Notes: generated by a model not told the origin, from the letters alone. Shown: positions 7,077 through 14,225, counted from the first letter of the stretch. The stretch: 29,788 nucleotides of DNA from CAZCTC01 sp964501335 (GCA_964501335.1 CAZCTC010000088.1:1-29788), one strand, 5' to 3'. Made by a program: numbers and translations.

Positions 7077-8064
7077 GGAGATACTCCTCATTGCGCTGGT
7101 TGATGCGGTCCAGGATCTCGCGACCCTTCTGGCGGGTCTTTTCGGCGATGGCCGCCAACTCTTCGGCCGATCGAGTGGACGTGGGCCGGGATTCCTCCGG
7201 CGCGGGCCGGTTCAGGCCAATGCGGGGCAACTCCCGGCGGTCGTAGTAATCCAGCATCCCGTTGACATCGTAGGGCCCCCACCCGCGCAGCCGCCAATTG
7301 CGGATGATCTGTTCCCAGAAATCGAGATCGGCTTCGGGGATATGGGCCAGCCGGGGAAAGATTTCCCGGACCGGCCAGCGCCCGGTGATTTTCAGGAATC
7401 GCACGGCAGCCGGGATTTCTTTGGCTTTTAAAGATTTGCTTTCAGGGAAAGAACGGGCGGTGGGTGGCCCCCCCGGGGCCATCGTGCGGAAAGCGGCCTC
7501 ATTTTCCAACGGCGCCGCGTTCTTCTCTTTCTCTCCCTCTCCCTCTTTTTCTTTCTCTCTCTCTTTCTCTAACGCCGTGACATTTTCGGGTGTCACGCGA
7601 TTGTCACCCGTGACAGGGTCCGAATTTTGGGCAGAGTCACCCGTGACAGGAACAGGATTTTCGGGTGATTCCGCAGCGGTCCGTTCGGCGCGGATCTTCT
7701 CCCGGCGACTGCGCTGGCGATCGTTCCACTCGGCGCGCCGTTCGGATTGGGACGGTCCCTGCCGATCCAGGAATCCGGCCACGATCCAGGCATCGAAGGC
7801 GGAGTCGAAGGCGATGAAGCCTGCTTTTTGCAGCACCTGAAGATCGGTTTCGAGCTCCTCTTTCGCGGTGCGCAGGCTCCAGGCGATATCCTCGACATTC
7901 ATCGGTTGGCCGTTGTAGGCCAGACAACCGCCGCAGTCGCAGCGGCCGGCAAGCAATTCCAGCTGGACCATCCGCCAGCGCTGAGCATCGGTCAACCGGC
8001 TCAGCCGCGGGTCGTCCAGCAAAGTCGTTTCCAGTTTAATCCAGGGCATGGATGACGTAGTCAT
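7060..8064 (-). CDS. DnaD-like replication organiser/initiator
   Basis: This 334-residue protein starts at ATG 8064 with GGAGG six bases upstream (GGAGGTATCTC), a leader nearly identical to that of the SSB-like gene. The N-terminus (WIKLETTLLDDPRLSRLTDAQR..) and the following helices (residues 8-105) look like the winged-helix N-terminal domain of phage and plasmid replisome organisers. A hydrophilic linker (about 106-215) contains repeated VTGD units and a Lys/Glu run (EKEREKEKEGEGEKEK). A helical C-terminal domain includes a W-rich stretch (FWEQIIRNWRLRGWGPYDVNGML, about 265-287) similar to DnaD/DnaB-type domains. The role would be to recognise an origin and recruit the loader encoded next. 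The linker DNA carries iteron-like repeats. Its promoter is not obvious. Confidence 0.8.
   Translation of the reverse strand: MTTSSMPWIKLETTLLDDPRLSRLTDAQRWRMVQLELLAGRCDCGGCLAYNGQPMNVEDIAWSLRTAKEELETDLQVLQKAGFIAFDSAFDAWIVAGFLDRQGPSQSERRAEWNDRQRSRREKIRAERTAAESPENPVPVTGDSAQNSDPVTGDNRVTPENVTALEKEREKEKEGEGEKEKNAAPLENEAAFRTMAPGGPPTARSFPESKSLKAKEIPAAVRFLKITGRWPVREIFPRLAHIPEADLDFWEQIIRNWRLRGWGPYDVNGMLDYYDRRELPRIGLNRPAPEESRPTSTRSAEELAAIAEKTRQKGREILDRINQRNEEYLHANAA
7577..7672. repeat. Iteron-like repeats inside the DnaD-like gene
   Basis: GTCACCCGTGACAGG occurs at 7603-7617 and 7636-7650, 33 bases apart. GTGAC/GTCAC boxes start at 7577, 7592, 7603, 7610, 7636 and 7643. ATTTTCGGGTG-type boxes lie at 7582 and 7668, with a degenerate one at 7625. 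A 60-base pyrimidine-only-like tract (about 7516-7570) flanks the repeats. All of this falls in the stretch coding for the protein linker. Confidence 0.65.
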
Positions 8065-8395
8065 GAGATACCTCCGAGAATGAAGTCGCCGGGTCTGCCG
8101 GAGTGATGAAACCAGCGTAAAGTAAGTCGGCCGGGCCGTAACCCGGTGGTGCAGGTCTTTTTTTCATGGTCAAAAGCATTCATTTTCTTTCCCACGTTAT
8201 GCCTCTCGTAAAGTCTTCCAGCCCCCTTTCAGGGCATTTTCGATCCCGGCGTTGCGATCATCGGCCGTTTTTTCGACCGGGCCGCTCCGGCCTTCTGGCT
8301 GGGTGGGCCGTAACGGCTTCCGTTACGGTTGCCGTTCAGTTGCCGCTACGTCGCCGTTACGTTGCCGCAACGGTGGCCGTAACGGCATTTCCCCA
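8065..8395. other. Gene-free 331-bp control region
   Basis: No convincing gene is found on either strand; the plus-strand readings here are low-complexity translations of the repeats. It contains a short hairpin CCGGG/CCCGG with loop CCGTAA (8131-8146) and the seven-unit phased repeat at 8307-8386. It lies between the RHH gene and the DnaD-like gene, and may serve as centromere, origin or promoter region. Confidence 0.6.
8307..8386. repeat. Seven phased GCCGTTACG-type units, candidate centromere or iteron array
   Basis: Seven units of consensus gCCGttACGg have their CCG at 8308, 8320, 8332, 8343, 8354, 8365 and 8377. The spacing is 12, 12, 11, 11, 11 and 12, close to one DNA turn. Unit 3 is degenerate (GCCGTTCAGT). 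The units lie just beyond the stop of the RHH partner of ParA. Similar arrays are known as binding sites for RHH partition proteins and for iteron-type initiators. Confidence 0.75.
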
Positions 8396-8749
8396 TCACC
8401 GTTTTTTCCCTCGCAAAGTCTCACCTGCCGGATAGAGCGTCATCTTGCCCACCTTCAATTGGGGCGAGAATTGCAGGGTTTGTTGCTGGTAAGCCTGTAA
8501 TCCGTATTCCAAAAAGGCCCGGATAATTTCGTCTTTGGAAACGCCCAACCCGGCTGCGATGGTGCGGATGCTTTCGATCAGTTCGGGCGGCAGGTCGCGC
8601 ACGCCGGTCATGGGGTGTTCACGTTCCCACTCCCGGTTGCGTTTCGCGCGGCTGGGCCGGCGGGCCAGCACTTCGGGGATCGCTTCAGCGGGCTCTTCCG
8701 GAATGGCCGGCGAGCTGTTCAGTCCGGCAAAAGGATCGCGACGGCTCAT
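8396..8749 (-). CDS. Ribbon-helix-helix partition partner of ParA
   Basis: This 117-residue protein begins at ATG 8749, overlapping the stop of parA by four bases (ATGA), a sign of coupled translation. The first 45 residues are polar and Arg-rich (ARRPSRAKRNRE); in partition systems such tails often stimulate the ParA ATPase. Residues 48-90 (GVRDLPPELIESIRTIAAGLGVSKDEIIRAFLEYGLQ, split as strand, helix, turn, helix) match the RHH fold of CopG/ParG-type DNA binders. Likely role: bind the neighbouring repeats as a centromere and connect them to ParA, while repressing its own operon. The fold is fairly clear; the exact target is inferred from neighbouring arrays. Confidence 0.8.
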   Translation of the reverse strand: MSRRDPFAGLNSSPAIPEEPAEAIPEVLARRPSRAKRNREWEREHPMTGVRDLPPELIESIRTIAAGLGVSKDEIIRAFLEYGLQAYQQQTLQFSPQLKVGKMTLYPAGETLRGKKR

Positions 8750-9510
8750 CGTTTCACCTCCTCCAAAATACGCCAGACCAGGGCGCCGTATTCTTCGGCC
8801 GCCCGGCCGTGGCTTTCGTATTCAAAGATGCTGCGGCCTTCCGCGGCCGCCTCGCGCAGCGCCGTCGCCCGATGGATCGGCTGCAAGACGCTGTCGGCGC
8901 CCATACGGTTGACCAGGATGTTGTAGTTGGTGCGGCTCTGTTTGGTCACATCGTCGTAAAAGGTGGGCAGGATGATGCCCCGCCCCTTCCAGCGCCGCTT
9001 CTGAGAAAAAGCGGTCAGAGTTTCCACCACTCCGGTCACGCCGTGCAGCGCCAGGAAATCCAGGGCGGCCGGGATCAAGGCCAGATCAGAAGCCAGCAAA
9101 GCAGCTTCCTGCAACCCTCCCACCGACGGCGCGGTATCGAAGATCACAAAATCGGGCCGGCCGTTGAAGGGCGCGACGAAGGTCTCGCGGATGACGGAGA
9201 AGAGATCCGCCCCTTCGGCATGCAGAACGGTCTGGGCGGTGGCAGTGCGCTTGTCGCCGGGGACGATCCACAGGCGATCCCGGCCGGTCAGGCGGATCAC
9301 CCGTTTTAGCTCCGTATGGTTGACCAGGGCGTTGAAAATCTCGGGGCCCTGATCCACAGCCAGCGCCACGGCGACCTGCCCCTGGGGATCGAGATCGACG
9401 ACGATAACTTCCTTGCCCTTGAGGGCCAGGCCGTGGGCCAGGTTAACGACGGTGGTGGTCTTGCCGACGCCGCCCTTCTGACTGGCGACGGTAATCACGG
9501 TTGGGGTCAT
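8746..9510 (-). CDS. parA: ParA-type partition ATPase
   Basis: This 254-residue protein starts at ATG 9510 with AAGGAG six bases upstream. It has a deviant Walker A motif (KGGVGKTT, 12-19), the A' motif VVDLDPQGQ (37-45) and Walker B FVIFDTAP (121-128), all diagnostic of ParA/MinD ATPases. The length and lack of an N-terminal DNA-binding domain fit the small type Ib ParA class, which pairs with RHH proteins such as the one overlapping its 3' end. It would form a nucleoid-bound gradient that positions the element. Repeat arrays lie on both sides of the parA-RHH pair. Confidence 0.93.
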   Translation of the reverse strand: MTPTVITVASQKGGVGKTTTVVNLAHGLALKGKEVIVVDLDPQGQVAVALAVDQGPEIFNALVNHTELKRVIRLTGRDRLWIVPGDKRTATAQTVLHAEGADLFSVIRETFVAPFNGRPDFVIFDTAPSVGGLQEAALLASDLALIPAALDFLALHGVTGVVETLTAFSQKRRWKGRGIILPTFYDDVTKQSRTNYNILVNRMGADSVLQPIHRATALREAAAEGRSIFEYESHGRAAEEYGALVWRILEEVKR

Positions 9511-9550
9511 GGGGAACTCCTTCTGAAGGTAGAATGAAAATTGTGGCGTG

Positions 9551-9608
9551 ATGCGTAATCCGTAATCCGTAAAGAGCCCGTCTCCCGGTTACGCATTACG
9601 AAATACGA
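9551..9608. repeat. Inverted CGTAATCC repeat upstream of parA
   Basis: Repeated CGTAATC(C) units (9553-9572) face inverted copies (TTACGCATTACGAAATACGA, 9589-9608). They could form a hairpin or act as a dispersed repeat. The location, between the FtsK-like gene and parA, could also be regulatory. Confidence 0.6.
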
Positions 9609-9617
9609 GTTATGCCC

Positions 9618-9701
9618 GGTCTGTGGGCGGTCTGTCGGGTCTGTCATGGCCGACCGCCGGTCTGCTGCGGTCTGTCGGGGTCTGTTAGGTCTGCGGGTCT
9701 G
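9618..9701. repeat. Eight phased GGTCTG units upstream of parA, candidate parS
   Basis: GGTCTG starts at 9618, 9629, 9638, 9659, 9669, 9679, 9688 and 9696. Spacings are 11, 9, 21, 10, 10, 9 and 8, i.e. about one helical turn or two. The last five units lie within the 3' end of the FtsK-like gene, whose C-terminal residues (LTDPDRPQQTGGRP) are their by-product. Confidence 0.7.
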
Positions 9702-10996
9702 CCGGCCAGGGAGTGCAAAAGGGCGGTGATTTTCCGCGCATTGCCGGCCAGCGGATCCTTTTTCAACCAGCCGCGCAACTCCCACTCTTCCGCCAGCCGG
9801 CGAGCCGGACTGGGCCCCACCCCCAGTTGCCGCTGAATGTCCGGCAGGGTCAGATAGCCCTGATGTTCATTCAAGGCCCACTCGACCAGCCGCTGCTCCT
9901 GCGGGTTGAGCGCGCCTGCGGCGGCAGCCGGGCCGGCTGTCAGTTCGACCAGCTGGTGTTTGTCCAGCCAGAAAGTTTGCAGCGGGCCCCAGCGATCGGT
10001 CACGGCGAGGCCGGGCCGGCTGGCCGGAATCCGGGCCGCCTGCGGAATACCGATGGCGTCGGCCACCTCGGTGCTGCGGACCCGGAAGCCGAAGACGGCC
10101 CCCACCTGATCCCGCACCCGGCCGACCACCCCCTTGCTGAAATCCTGGGCCGCGAAGACCAGGGTGATGCCGAACTTCCGGCCACGCCAGCCCAGTTCGG
10201 CGGCGGCGCCGGCCAGCGCGCCTTTCGGTCCGCCCGCCGCAGTGACCGTGGCGCTGAACTCGTCCAGAATGACCAGCACGCGCGGCAGCGGGGGCCGGCC
10301 GGCCGCGACCGCCAGGGCGTTGTACTCCTCCAGCTTTTCGGGATAGCCGGGCAGCTCGCGGTAAGCCGCAGCCCGGGCGTCGCATTCCCCGACGGCCCGC
10401 TGAATTAGAGCGAGGGTTTCCTCGGGGCTGTGGGCGATCGGGGCGAGCAGCGCCGGGTGCTTTTCCAGCATGGGGAAGGTCGCCCCGTCGATGTCGGCGA
10501 TCAGCAGGGCGGAGCCTTCCAGCAAGGCCTGATAGCCGAGCAGCCGCAGAAAGGCCGACTTGCCCGAGCCGGTCATTCCGGCAACGAGCAGATGGCCGAG
10601 CCGTTCCCAGGGCACGGTCAACGTCTCGCCGGTGTGCCGCCGGCCCAGCAGCGCCGCCCCCCGTTGAAAGCCGGGGAATTCGGCCTGTCGCGGCAATTGC
10701 GGCGGGGGCGAAAGCAGCACGGCATAGCGCAGGCCGGAGTGATTGCTCAAATAGACCGGTCGGCCGTTGATGGCCGTGGAGAGATGGTGCAGCAGATCGT
10801 CGGCGGTATAGGCCTCCAGCCGATCGAGCTGCCGCACATCCAGCACCCCGAAAAGCCAGGTCAATCCCTGGTCCTGGGTCAGCAGCCAGTGAGTGAAGGC
10901 CGGTTCCAGTCCCCGCCGTTGCAAGACCTCGGGGATGCGGCGGCAAATGGCGTTGGCTTCGGCCAGTCGGGAGCGGGCAATAGGGGATTCGTTCAT
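9644..10996 (-). CDS. FtsK/HerA-type DNA-translocase ATPase
   Basis: This 450-residue protein begins at ATG 10996, overlapping the upstream membrane-protein stop by four bases. Walker A is GMTGSGKS (140-147) and Walker B RVLVILDEFS (239-248). The order LLVAGMTGSGKSAFLR, LLIADIDG and ITLVFAAQDFSKGVVGRVRDQVGAVFGFRV is typical of the FtsK/SpoIIIE family. There is no membrane segment; the N-terminal 110 residues are a separate domain. The C-terminus (about 375-425, LVEWALNEHQGYLTLPDIQRQL, LAEEWELRGWLKK) looks like a winged helix. It probably pumps element DNA during conjugation or segregation and may dock on the membrane proteins encoded just upstream. Its last residues are set by the GGTCTG array. 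Confidence 0.88.
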   Translation of the reverse strand: MNESPIARSRLAEANAICRRIPEVLQRRGLEPAFTHWLLTQDQGLTWLFGVLDVRQLDRLEAYTADDLLHHLSTAINGRPVYLSNHSGLRYAVLLSPPPQLPRQAEFPGFQRGAALLGRRHTGETLTVPWERLGHLLVAGMTGSGKSAFLRLLGYQALLEGSALLIADIDGATFPMLEKHPALLAPIAHSPEETLALIQRAVGECDARAAAYRELPGYPEKLEEYNALAVAAGRPPLPRVLVILDEFSATVTAAGGPKGALAGAAAELGWRGRKFGITLVFAAQDFSKGVVGRVRDQVGAVFGFRVRSTEVADAIGIPQAARIPASRPGLAVTDRWGPLQTFWLDKHQLVELTAGPAAAAGALNPQEQRLVEWALNEHQGYLTLPDIQRQLGVGPSPARRLAEEWELRGWLKKDPLAGNARKITALLHSLAGRPADLTDPDRPQQTGGRP

Positions 10997-12081
10997 CGTT
11001 CGTTCTCCTCGACGATTTCGCCTTCGACGGCGGTGGTGAGCGCTTTGGGGGTGACTTCATCGAGCCAGGGCCGGACCTGTTCCGGTGGGATAATCTGGAT
11101 CGTCGGCGCGGTGGCCACGGAAGCCGGGTCGCCCAGCGCGGGCAGTATTCCCGTCAATCGCTGCGGCAACTGCGGCCGGCGGCGCGCCGCTTCGGCGGGC
11201 AGGCCGCGGTGGGTCAGATCGACCGCCTGATCGCGGGCCGTGACCCGATCCTGATATTCGGGGGGCGCCAGCGGCGGCTGGCTGACCTGGCCTTCGACGA
11301 TCTGGAGGGCCGGGCCGAAGGAGCGGTCCGGATCCAGGATCATCATTCCGCCCTTGCCGTCGGGGATGACCAGGATCTTGGCATCGCCGCGGGGATCGCG
11401 GGGCACGGCGCTGATCCGCGGGGCCAGCAATTTCGCCAGCCAGGCCAGGAAACCGAGCAGGGCCACCAGCAGAATCCCGCCGATGCCCCAGGGCGCGTAG
11501 GCTTGAAGGCCGTTGACCATCCGTTCCCGTTCCAGCAGCAATTGGGTGCGTTCGGCCGCCGCCGCCTGGGCAGTGGCCGTAGCTTGCAGGGCTTCGACCG
11601 TCGCGGTCGCCTGGACCGCCCAGGCGGCCGCGGTCACGGTGGCTTCGTGGGCGAAGCGTTGAGCGTTGGCCGTGGCCGTCACCCGCTGGGCCTGAGCCGT
11701 AGCGGTGGCATAGGCCTGCCCTGCTTCAACCGTGGTGCGCCAGGCGACGGCGGTCGCGGTAATCTTGCGGGCCTCAGCCGTCATCGTACTGGCCTGGGCC
11801 AGCCGTTCCTTTTCGGCACGTTGCGCGTCCGCGGTGGCCGTCTGCCGGGCATAAAGCGATTCCAGGGTCAGTTGAAGTTCGCGTTGCTGGCGTTCGGTGC
11901 GGATCGTCTCCAGGTAGACCTCCACCTGGGCCGATTCGAGCGTGGGCTGCAACGCTGACGAGGTCACGACCGGCGGCGTGAGACGCGGACGGGCCGATTG
12001 GGGCGGCAGCGTGTTGCAGACCACCACCAGGGTCAGCGTCCCGCCGACCGTGCCCCAGAACCAGAAACCCCGGCGATCCAT
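10993..12081 (-). CDS. Bitopic or hairpin membrane protein with an Ala/Thr-rich coiled coil
   Basis: This 362-residue protein starts MDRRGFWFWGTVGGTLTLVVV, an N-terminal signal anchor. Residues 48-180 form a long helical stretch rich in Ala, Thr and Gln, with repeated ATATAQA/TATA-type units and few charges in its second half. A second membrane helix lies at about 197-218 (GIGGILLVALLGFLAWLAKLL). The remaining 140 residues look cytoplasmic, with a strand-rich GDAKILVIPDGKGGMMILDPD module. The coil would then be outside the membrane. It overlaps the FtsK-like gene by four bases and follows another small membrane gene by one base, which suggests a membrane complex working with the ATPase. No family is recognised. 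Confidence 0.75.
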   Translation of the reverse strand: MDRRGFWFWGTVGGTLTLVVVCNTLPPQSARPRLTPPVVTSSALQPTLESAQVEVYLETIRTERQQRELQLTLESLYARQTATADAQRAEKERLAQASTMTAEARKITATAVAWRTTVEAGQAYATATAQAQRVTATANAQRFAHEATVTAAAWAVQATATVEALQATATAQAAAAERTQLLLERERMVNGLQAYAPWGIGGILLVALLGFLAWLAKLLAPRISAVPRDPRGDAKILVIPDGKGGMMILDPDRSFGPALQIVEGQVSQPPLAPPEYQDRVTARDQAVDLTHRGLPAEAARRRPQLPQRLTGILPALGDPASVATAPTIQIIPPEQVRPWLDEVTPKALTTAVEGEIVEENER

Positions 12082-12082
12082 C

Positions 12083-12523
12083 TTACCAGCCCCACCCTTC
12101 CGGGATTTCGAGCAGTGCAGGTTCTTCCAGATCGGCTTCCAGGGGATAAAGCGGGACCGATGGCAGGGCCGTCGATTGGTAGGAGGCGGGCTTGTGCAGG
12201 TGTTGTTCCAACCGGCGCAGGCGCCAGACCAGATAGCCGATCACACCGCCGGCGAGCAATACAACCAGCAGCAGGCTCAGGGCCAGGATCGTCACGCCGG
12301 TCGTGGCCACGGTCTGCCCGGCGGCGGCGGTAGCCGCGGCATGGGCCGCTTCCGCGGAGGCCCAGGATTGCAAGATCAAGGCGACCAGGAGCAGCAATCC
12401 GACCAGCAGGGCTGCCATGATCCCGGCCAGCCGCGCGAGGGCCTGGCCCCAGCGCGCCAGAATGAGGCCCACCGCCAGGCTCACGCCGATTCCGGCCCAA
12501 ACGATCCAGCTTGCAGTTGTCAT
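12083..12523 (-). CDS. Small three-helix membrane protein
   Basis: The start at 12523 (MTTASWIVWAGIG) is chosen for AAGGAG six bases upstream. The longer reading from 12619 would translate a GC-rich hairpin region into an Arg-rich tail. The 146-residue protein has membrane segments at about residues 5-22, 30-50 and 72-96, followed by a basic stretch (WRLRRLEQHLHK) and a polar tail. An Ala-rich segment (AAHAAATAAAGQ) sits between helices 2 and 3. It is the first gene of the left arm and ends one base before the next start. It is probably a partner of the following membrane protein. Confidence 0.75.
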   Translation of the reverse strand: MTTASWIVWAGIGVSLAVGLILARWGQALARLAGIMAALLVGLLLLVALILQSWASAEAAHAAATAAAGQTVATTGVTILALSLLLVVLLAGGVIGYLVWRLRRLEQHLHKPASYQSTALPSVPLYPLEADLEEPALLEIPEGWGW

Positions 12524-12829
12524 TGGCGCTCCTTCGTGTACAATGTTTCGTAGAGTACGGCGTGTGGGGACGGCATCCGCCCAGACGCCCGGCCCTGCCC
12601 AGGGCCGGCGTCGGCGCATGCCCCGCCGGGGGGCTGCGACAGCAGCTCCGGCGGGCGCGGGGACCGGTCCGCGTCAGAGGCCGGTCCTCCCCCCACCAGC
12701 CCCGGCCCGTCAGGGCCGGGCTGGCTGCCTTTTAGCTGTCTAGTTTCTTCTCCCCCTTACCCTACCTTCCGCGGAAGCAGAAGGCAGGAGAAGATTTAGA
12801 AGATCACCCCCATTTTTCTTTGATTGGCT
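12524..12829. other. Gene-free GC-rich region with clustered hairpins
   Basis: Perfect stems are CCGGCCCT/AGGGCCGG (12589-12608, loop GCCC), CCCGCCGG/CCGGCGGG (12622-12655, with an inner GCTGC/GCAGC stem) and CCCGGCCC/GGGCCGGG (12701-12720, loop GTCA). No gene is supported here. It precedes the start of the left arm and could be its leader, a transfer origin or a single-strand origin. No clear promoter is visible in it. Confidence 0.6.
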
Positions 12830-13123
12830 CTAACAGGAGGGATGTTTCCCCTTGGTTTTTTGTTGTTCGGCAATTCGGGCCATGAATTCTTCCAGATCTT
12901 TCTTGAGATTCCCGCTGGAGTTGGGCTGTTGAACCGCATACCAGGACATGTGAAGCGCTTCTCGGGCCAGTCCGAGGATGTGATACGCCAGGGGGTGGTC
13001 TTTAAAGGCCATTTGCAAGGCTTCCAGGCGCGCCTGCATTTGTTGAAGTTCCTCTGCGACATCACTTCGGTCAGGGGCAGTGCCGTTATTAGGCATAACC
13101 GAAACTGAAAATTTTCCCATCAT
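12830..13123 (-). CDS. Small helical protein of unknown function
   Basis: This 97-residue protein is read from ATG 13123 (MMGKFSVSVMPNNG), preceded by GGAAGAG. The alternative longer start at 13168 lacks a ribosome site. Residues 22-90 are helical and amphipathic (DVAEELQQMQARLEALQMAF, then YHILGLAREALHMSWYAVQQ), suggesting an oligomerising or partner-binding protein. It ends with a basic tail. There is no recognised family. The competing frame at 12796-13065 has a less protein-like composition. Confidence 0.55.
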   Translation of the reverse strand: MMGKFSVSVMPNNGTAPDRSDVAEELQQMQARLEALQMAFKDHPLAYHILGLAREALHMSWYAVQQPNSSGNLKKDLEEFMARIAEQQKTKGKHPSC

Positions 13124-13302
13124 TGGATTCTCTTCCTTCCACTCGTATTTATTTGAACTACAAACCAACGCTATTACTGGGACTGTGAAACTATAATGGA
13201 GAGATCCGGATTGCGCCGTAAGTGAAATCCGGGCCGGGTTTGAAGCCGGTAGTTGCTTTTTAACGGATTCTGTTGCAGGAAAAGCTGCGGCATGTTAAAA
13301 TG

Positions 13303-13512
13303 TTAAGAGTTGAGGGCACGTTGAAGGCTCTGTTTCTGACTTTGATCTTTCCTGGATTGTTCCGGAATTTCATTGATGTTTTCTTCTTTATTGTCTTGAG
13401 ATAATAGCATCAATCTTAAGATCAAAATCCGGGCCGCCTGTTCTTCATCATCGGGATTTTGTTGTATCTCATAGATACGTTTTTCAATTTTTATCCGGAG
13501 GTGGTGTTGCAC
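13303..13512 (-). CDS. Small charged protein overlapping the RHH gene
   Basis: This 69-residue reading starts at GTG 13512 (translated as M-QHHLRIKIEKR), with GAGAGGAAG upstream, and overlaps the RHH gene by 22 bases. It is highly charged and helical (DDEEQAARILILRLMLLSQD), with a Gln/Ser/Lys-rich tail. The close linkage suggests it is co-translated with the RHH protein, as in toxin-antitoxin or regulator pairs, but nothing in the sequence identifies it as a toxin. Confidence 0.4.
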   Translation of the reverse strand: MQHHLRIKIEKRIYEIQQNPDDEEQAARILILRLMLLSQDNKEENINEIPEQSRKDQSQKQSLQRALNS

Positions 13513-13697
13513 AGCTTCCTCTCGTTGTCCTCCTTTCTTTTATTACTGGTTATCTGTTCGTAACGTTCTCTCAAGCGGGTACGGATTGTGGTAGAATTTG
13601 ATTCGCCGATGTTTCTGGCATCCGCGAGGATTAAATTGTAGAGGTCGATCGGGATCAAGATTTGAACCTGTTTGGATTTCAAGGCAGTTTTAGGCAT
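13491..13697 (-). CDS. Small ribbon-helix-helix DNA-binding protein
   Basis: The 68-residue protein begins MPKTALKSKQVQILIPIDLY at ATG 13697, with GAGAGG eight bases upstream. The order strand (VQILIPI), helix (LYNLILADARNIG), turn and helix (STTIRTRLRERYEQI) matches the Arc/MetJ RHH fold. It is transcribed from a near-consensus promoter at 13743-13770, divergently from the XRE regulator at 13857. A regulator of this central control region is likely, with autoregulation of the intergenic region plausible. Confidence 0.6.
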   Translation of the reverse strand: MPKTALKSKQVQILIPIDLYNLILADARNIGESNSTTIRTRLRERYEQITSNKRKEDNERKLCNTTSG

Positions 13698-13742
13698 GTT
13701 AACCTCTCGTTGTAATCTATTGATAACTTTTGTACACTGATT

Positions 13743-13770
13743 ATTATAATGAATATCCCTTCATAGTCAA
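13743..13770 (-). promoter_or_regulatory. Near-consensus promoter of the RHH gene
   Basis: On the minus strand TTGACT (13770-13765), a 16-base spacer and a perfect TATAAT (13748-13743) lie 46 bases upstream of the start codon at 13697. Confidence 0.7.
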
Positions 13771-13856
13771 TAGGTGGACACTTCGGTTTCTGCTTAATCA
13801 CCAGGATTTTTAGAGGTTCATTCCGGTGCTACTTTGTTATAAAAAAGGGGCTTTGC

Positions 13857-14225
13857 GTGATAGAAGATTTCATTAAATGGCTAAATGAAGAGATGGCACT
13901 TCGGGGCTGGAATCAGGCGGAGCTGGCTCGGAAAGCCGGGGTAAGTCGGGCGGCTATCAGCAATATTCTGAGCAGCATGCGTACTCCCGGCCCTGACCTG
14001 TGTGGGGCGATTGCTCAGGCGTTCCAGATTGCTCCGGAAGTGGTATTTAGAAAGGCTGGATTGTTGCCGGAGTCGGCTGAATCGCAGATGAATGAGGATC
14101 TTGCGGATCTGGTAACGACCTATAATGCCCTGAGCCTGGAAGATCGTTTAACTTTGAAGGCTTTTGCGAAGTTCTTGTTGTATAAGAAGCCGGGGCAGGG
14201 TGGGGAGGATAAAAGTTCTTCCTGA
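13857..14225 (+). CDS. XRE-family helix-turn-helix regulator
   Basis: This 122-residue protein starts at GTG 13857 with a GGGG ribosome site six bases upstream. The HTH domain spans about residues 5-62: WLNEEMALRGWNQAELARKAG, then VSRAAISNILSSMRTPGPDLCGAIAQAF. It is followed by a helical C-terminal extension (70-108) that could mediate dimerisation or sensing. Regulators of this type often control excision or recombinase genes of integrative elements; here it lies just upstream of a serine recombinase and divergent from an RHH gene. Its exact targets are unknown. Confidence 0.8.
   Translation: MIEDFIKWLNEEMALRGWNQAELARKAGVSRAAISNILSSMRTPGPDLCGAIAQAFQIAPEVVFRKAGLLPESAESQMNEDLADLVTTYNALSLEDRLTLKAFAKFLLYKKPGQGGEDKSSS

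Noticed and set aside
8307..8386. CRISPR array
   Set aside because: Units are only 9-10 bases with 1-3 base gaps, no spacers and no cas genes in the window.
8166..8500. Plus-strand readings over the phased repeat
   Set aside because: Products are Arg/Gly/Val-rich translations of the repeat, with no ribosome site.
12524..12619. N-terminal extension of the small membrane protein
   Set aside because: Arg/Pro-rich translation of GC-rich hairpins; the ATG at 12523 has AAGGAG at proper spacing.
12796..13065. 89-residue minus-strand reading
   Set aside because: Overlaps the 12830-13123 gene in another frame, with atypical Trp/Pro/Lys-rich composition and a weaker start.
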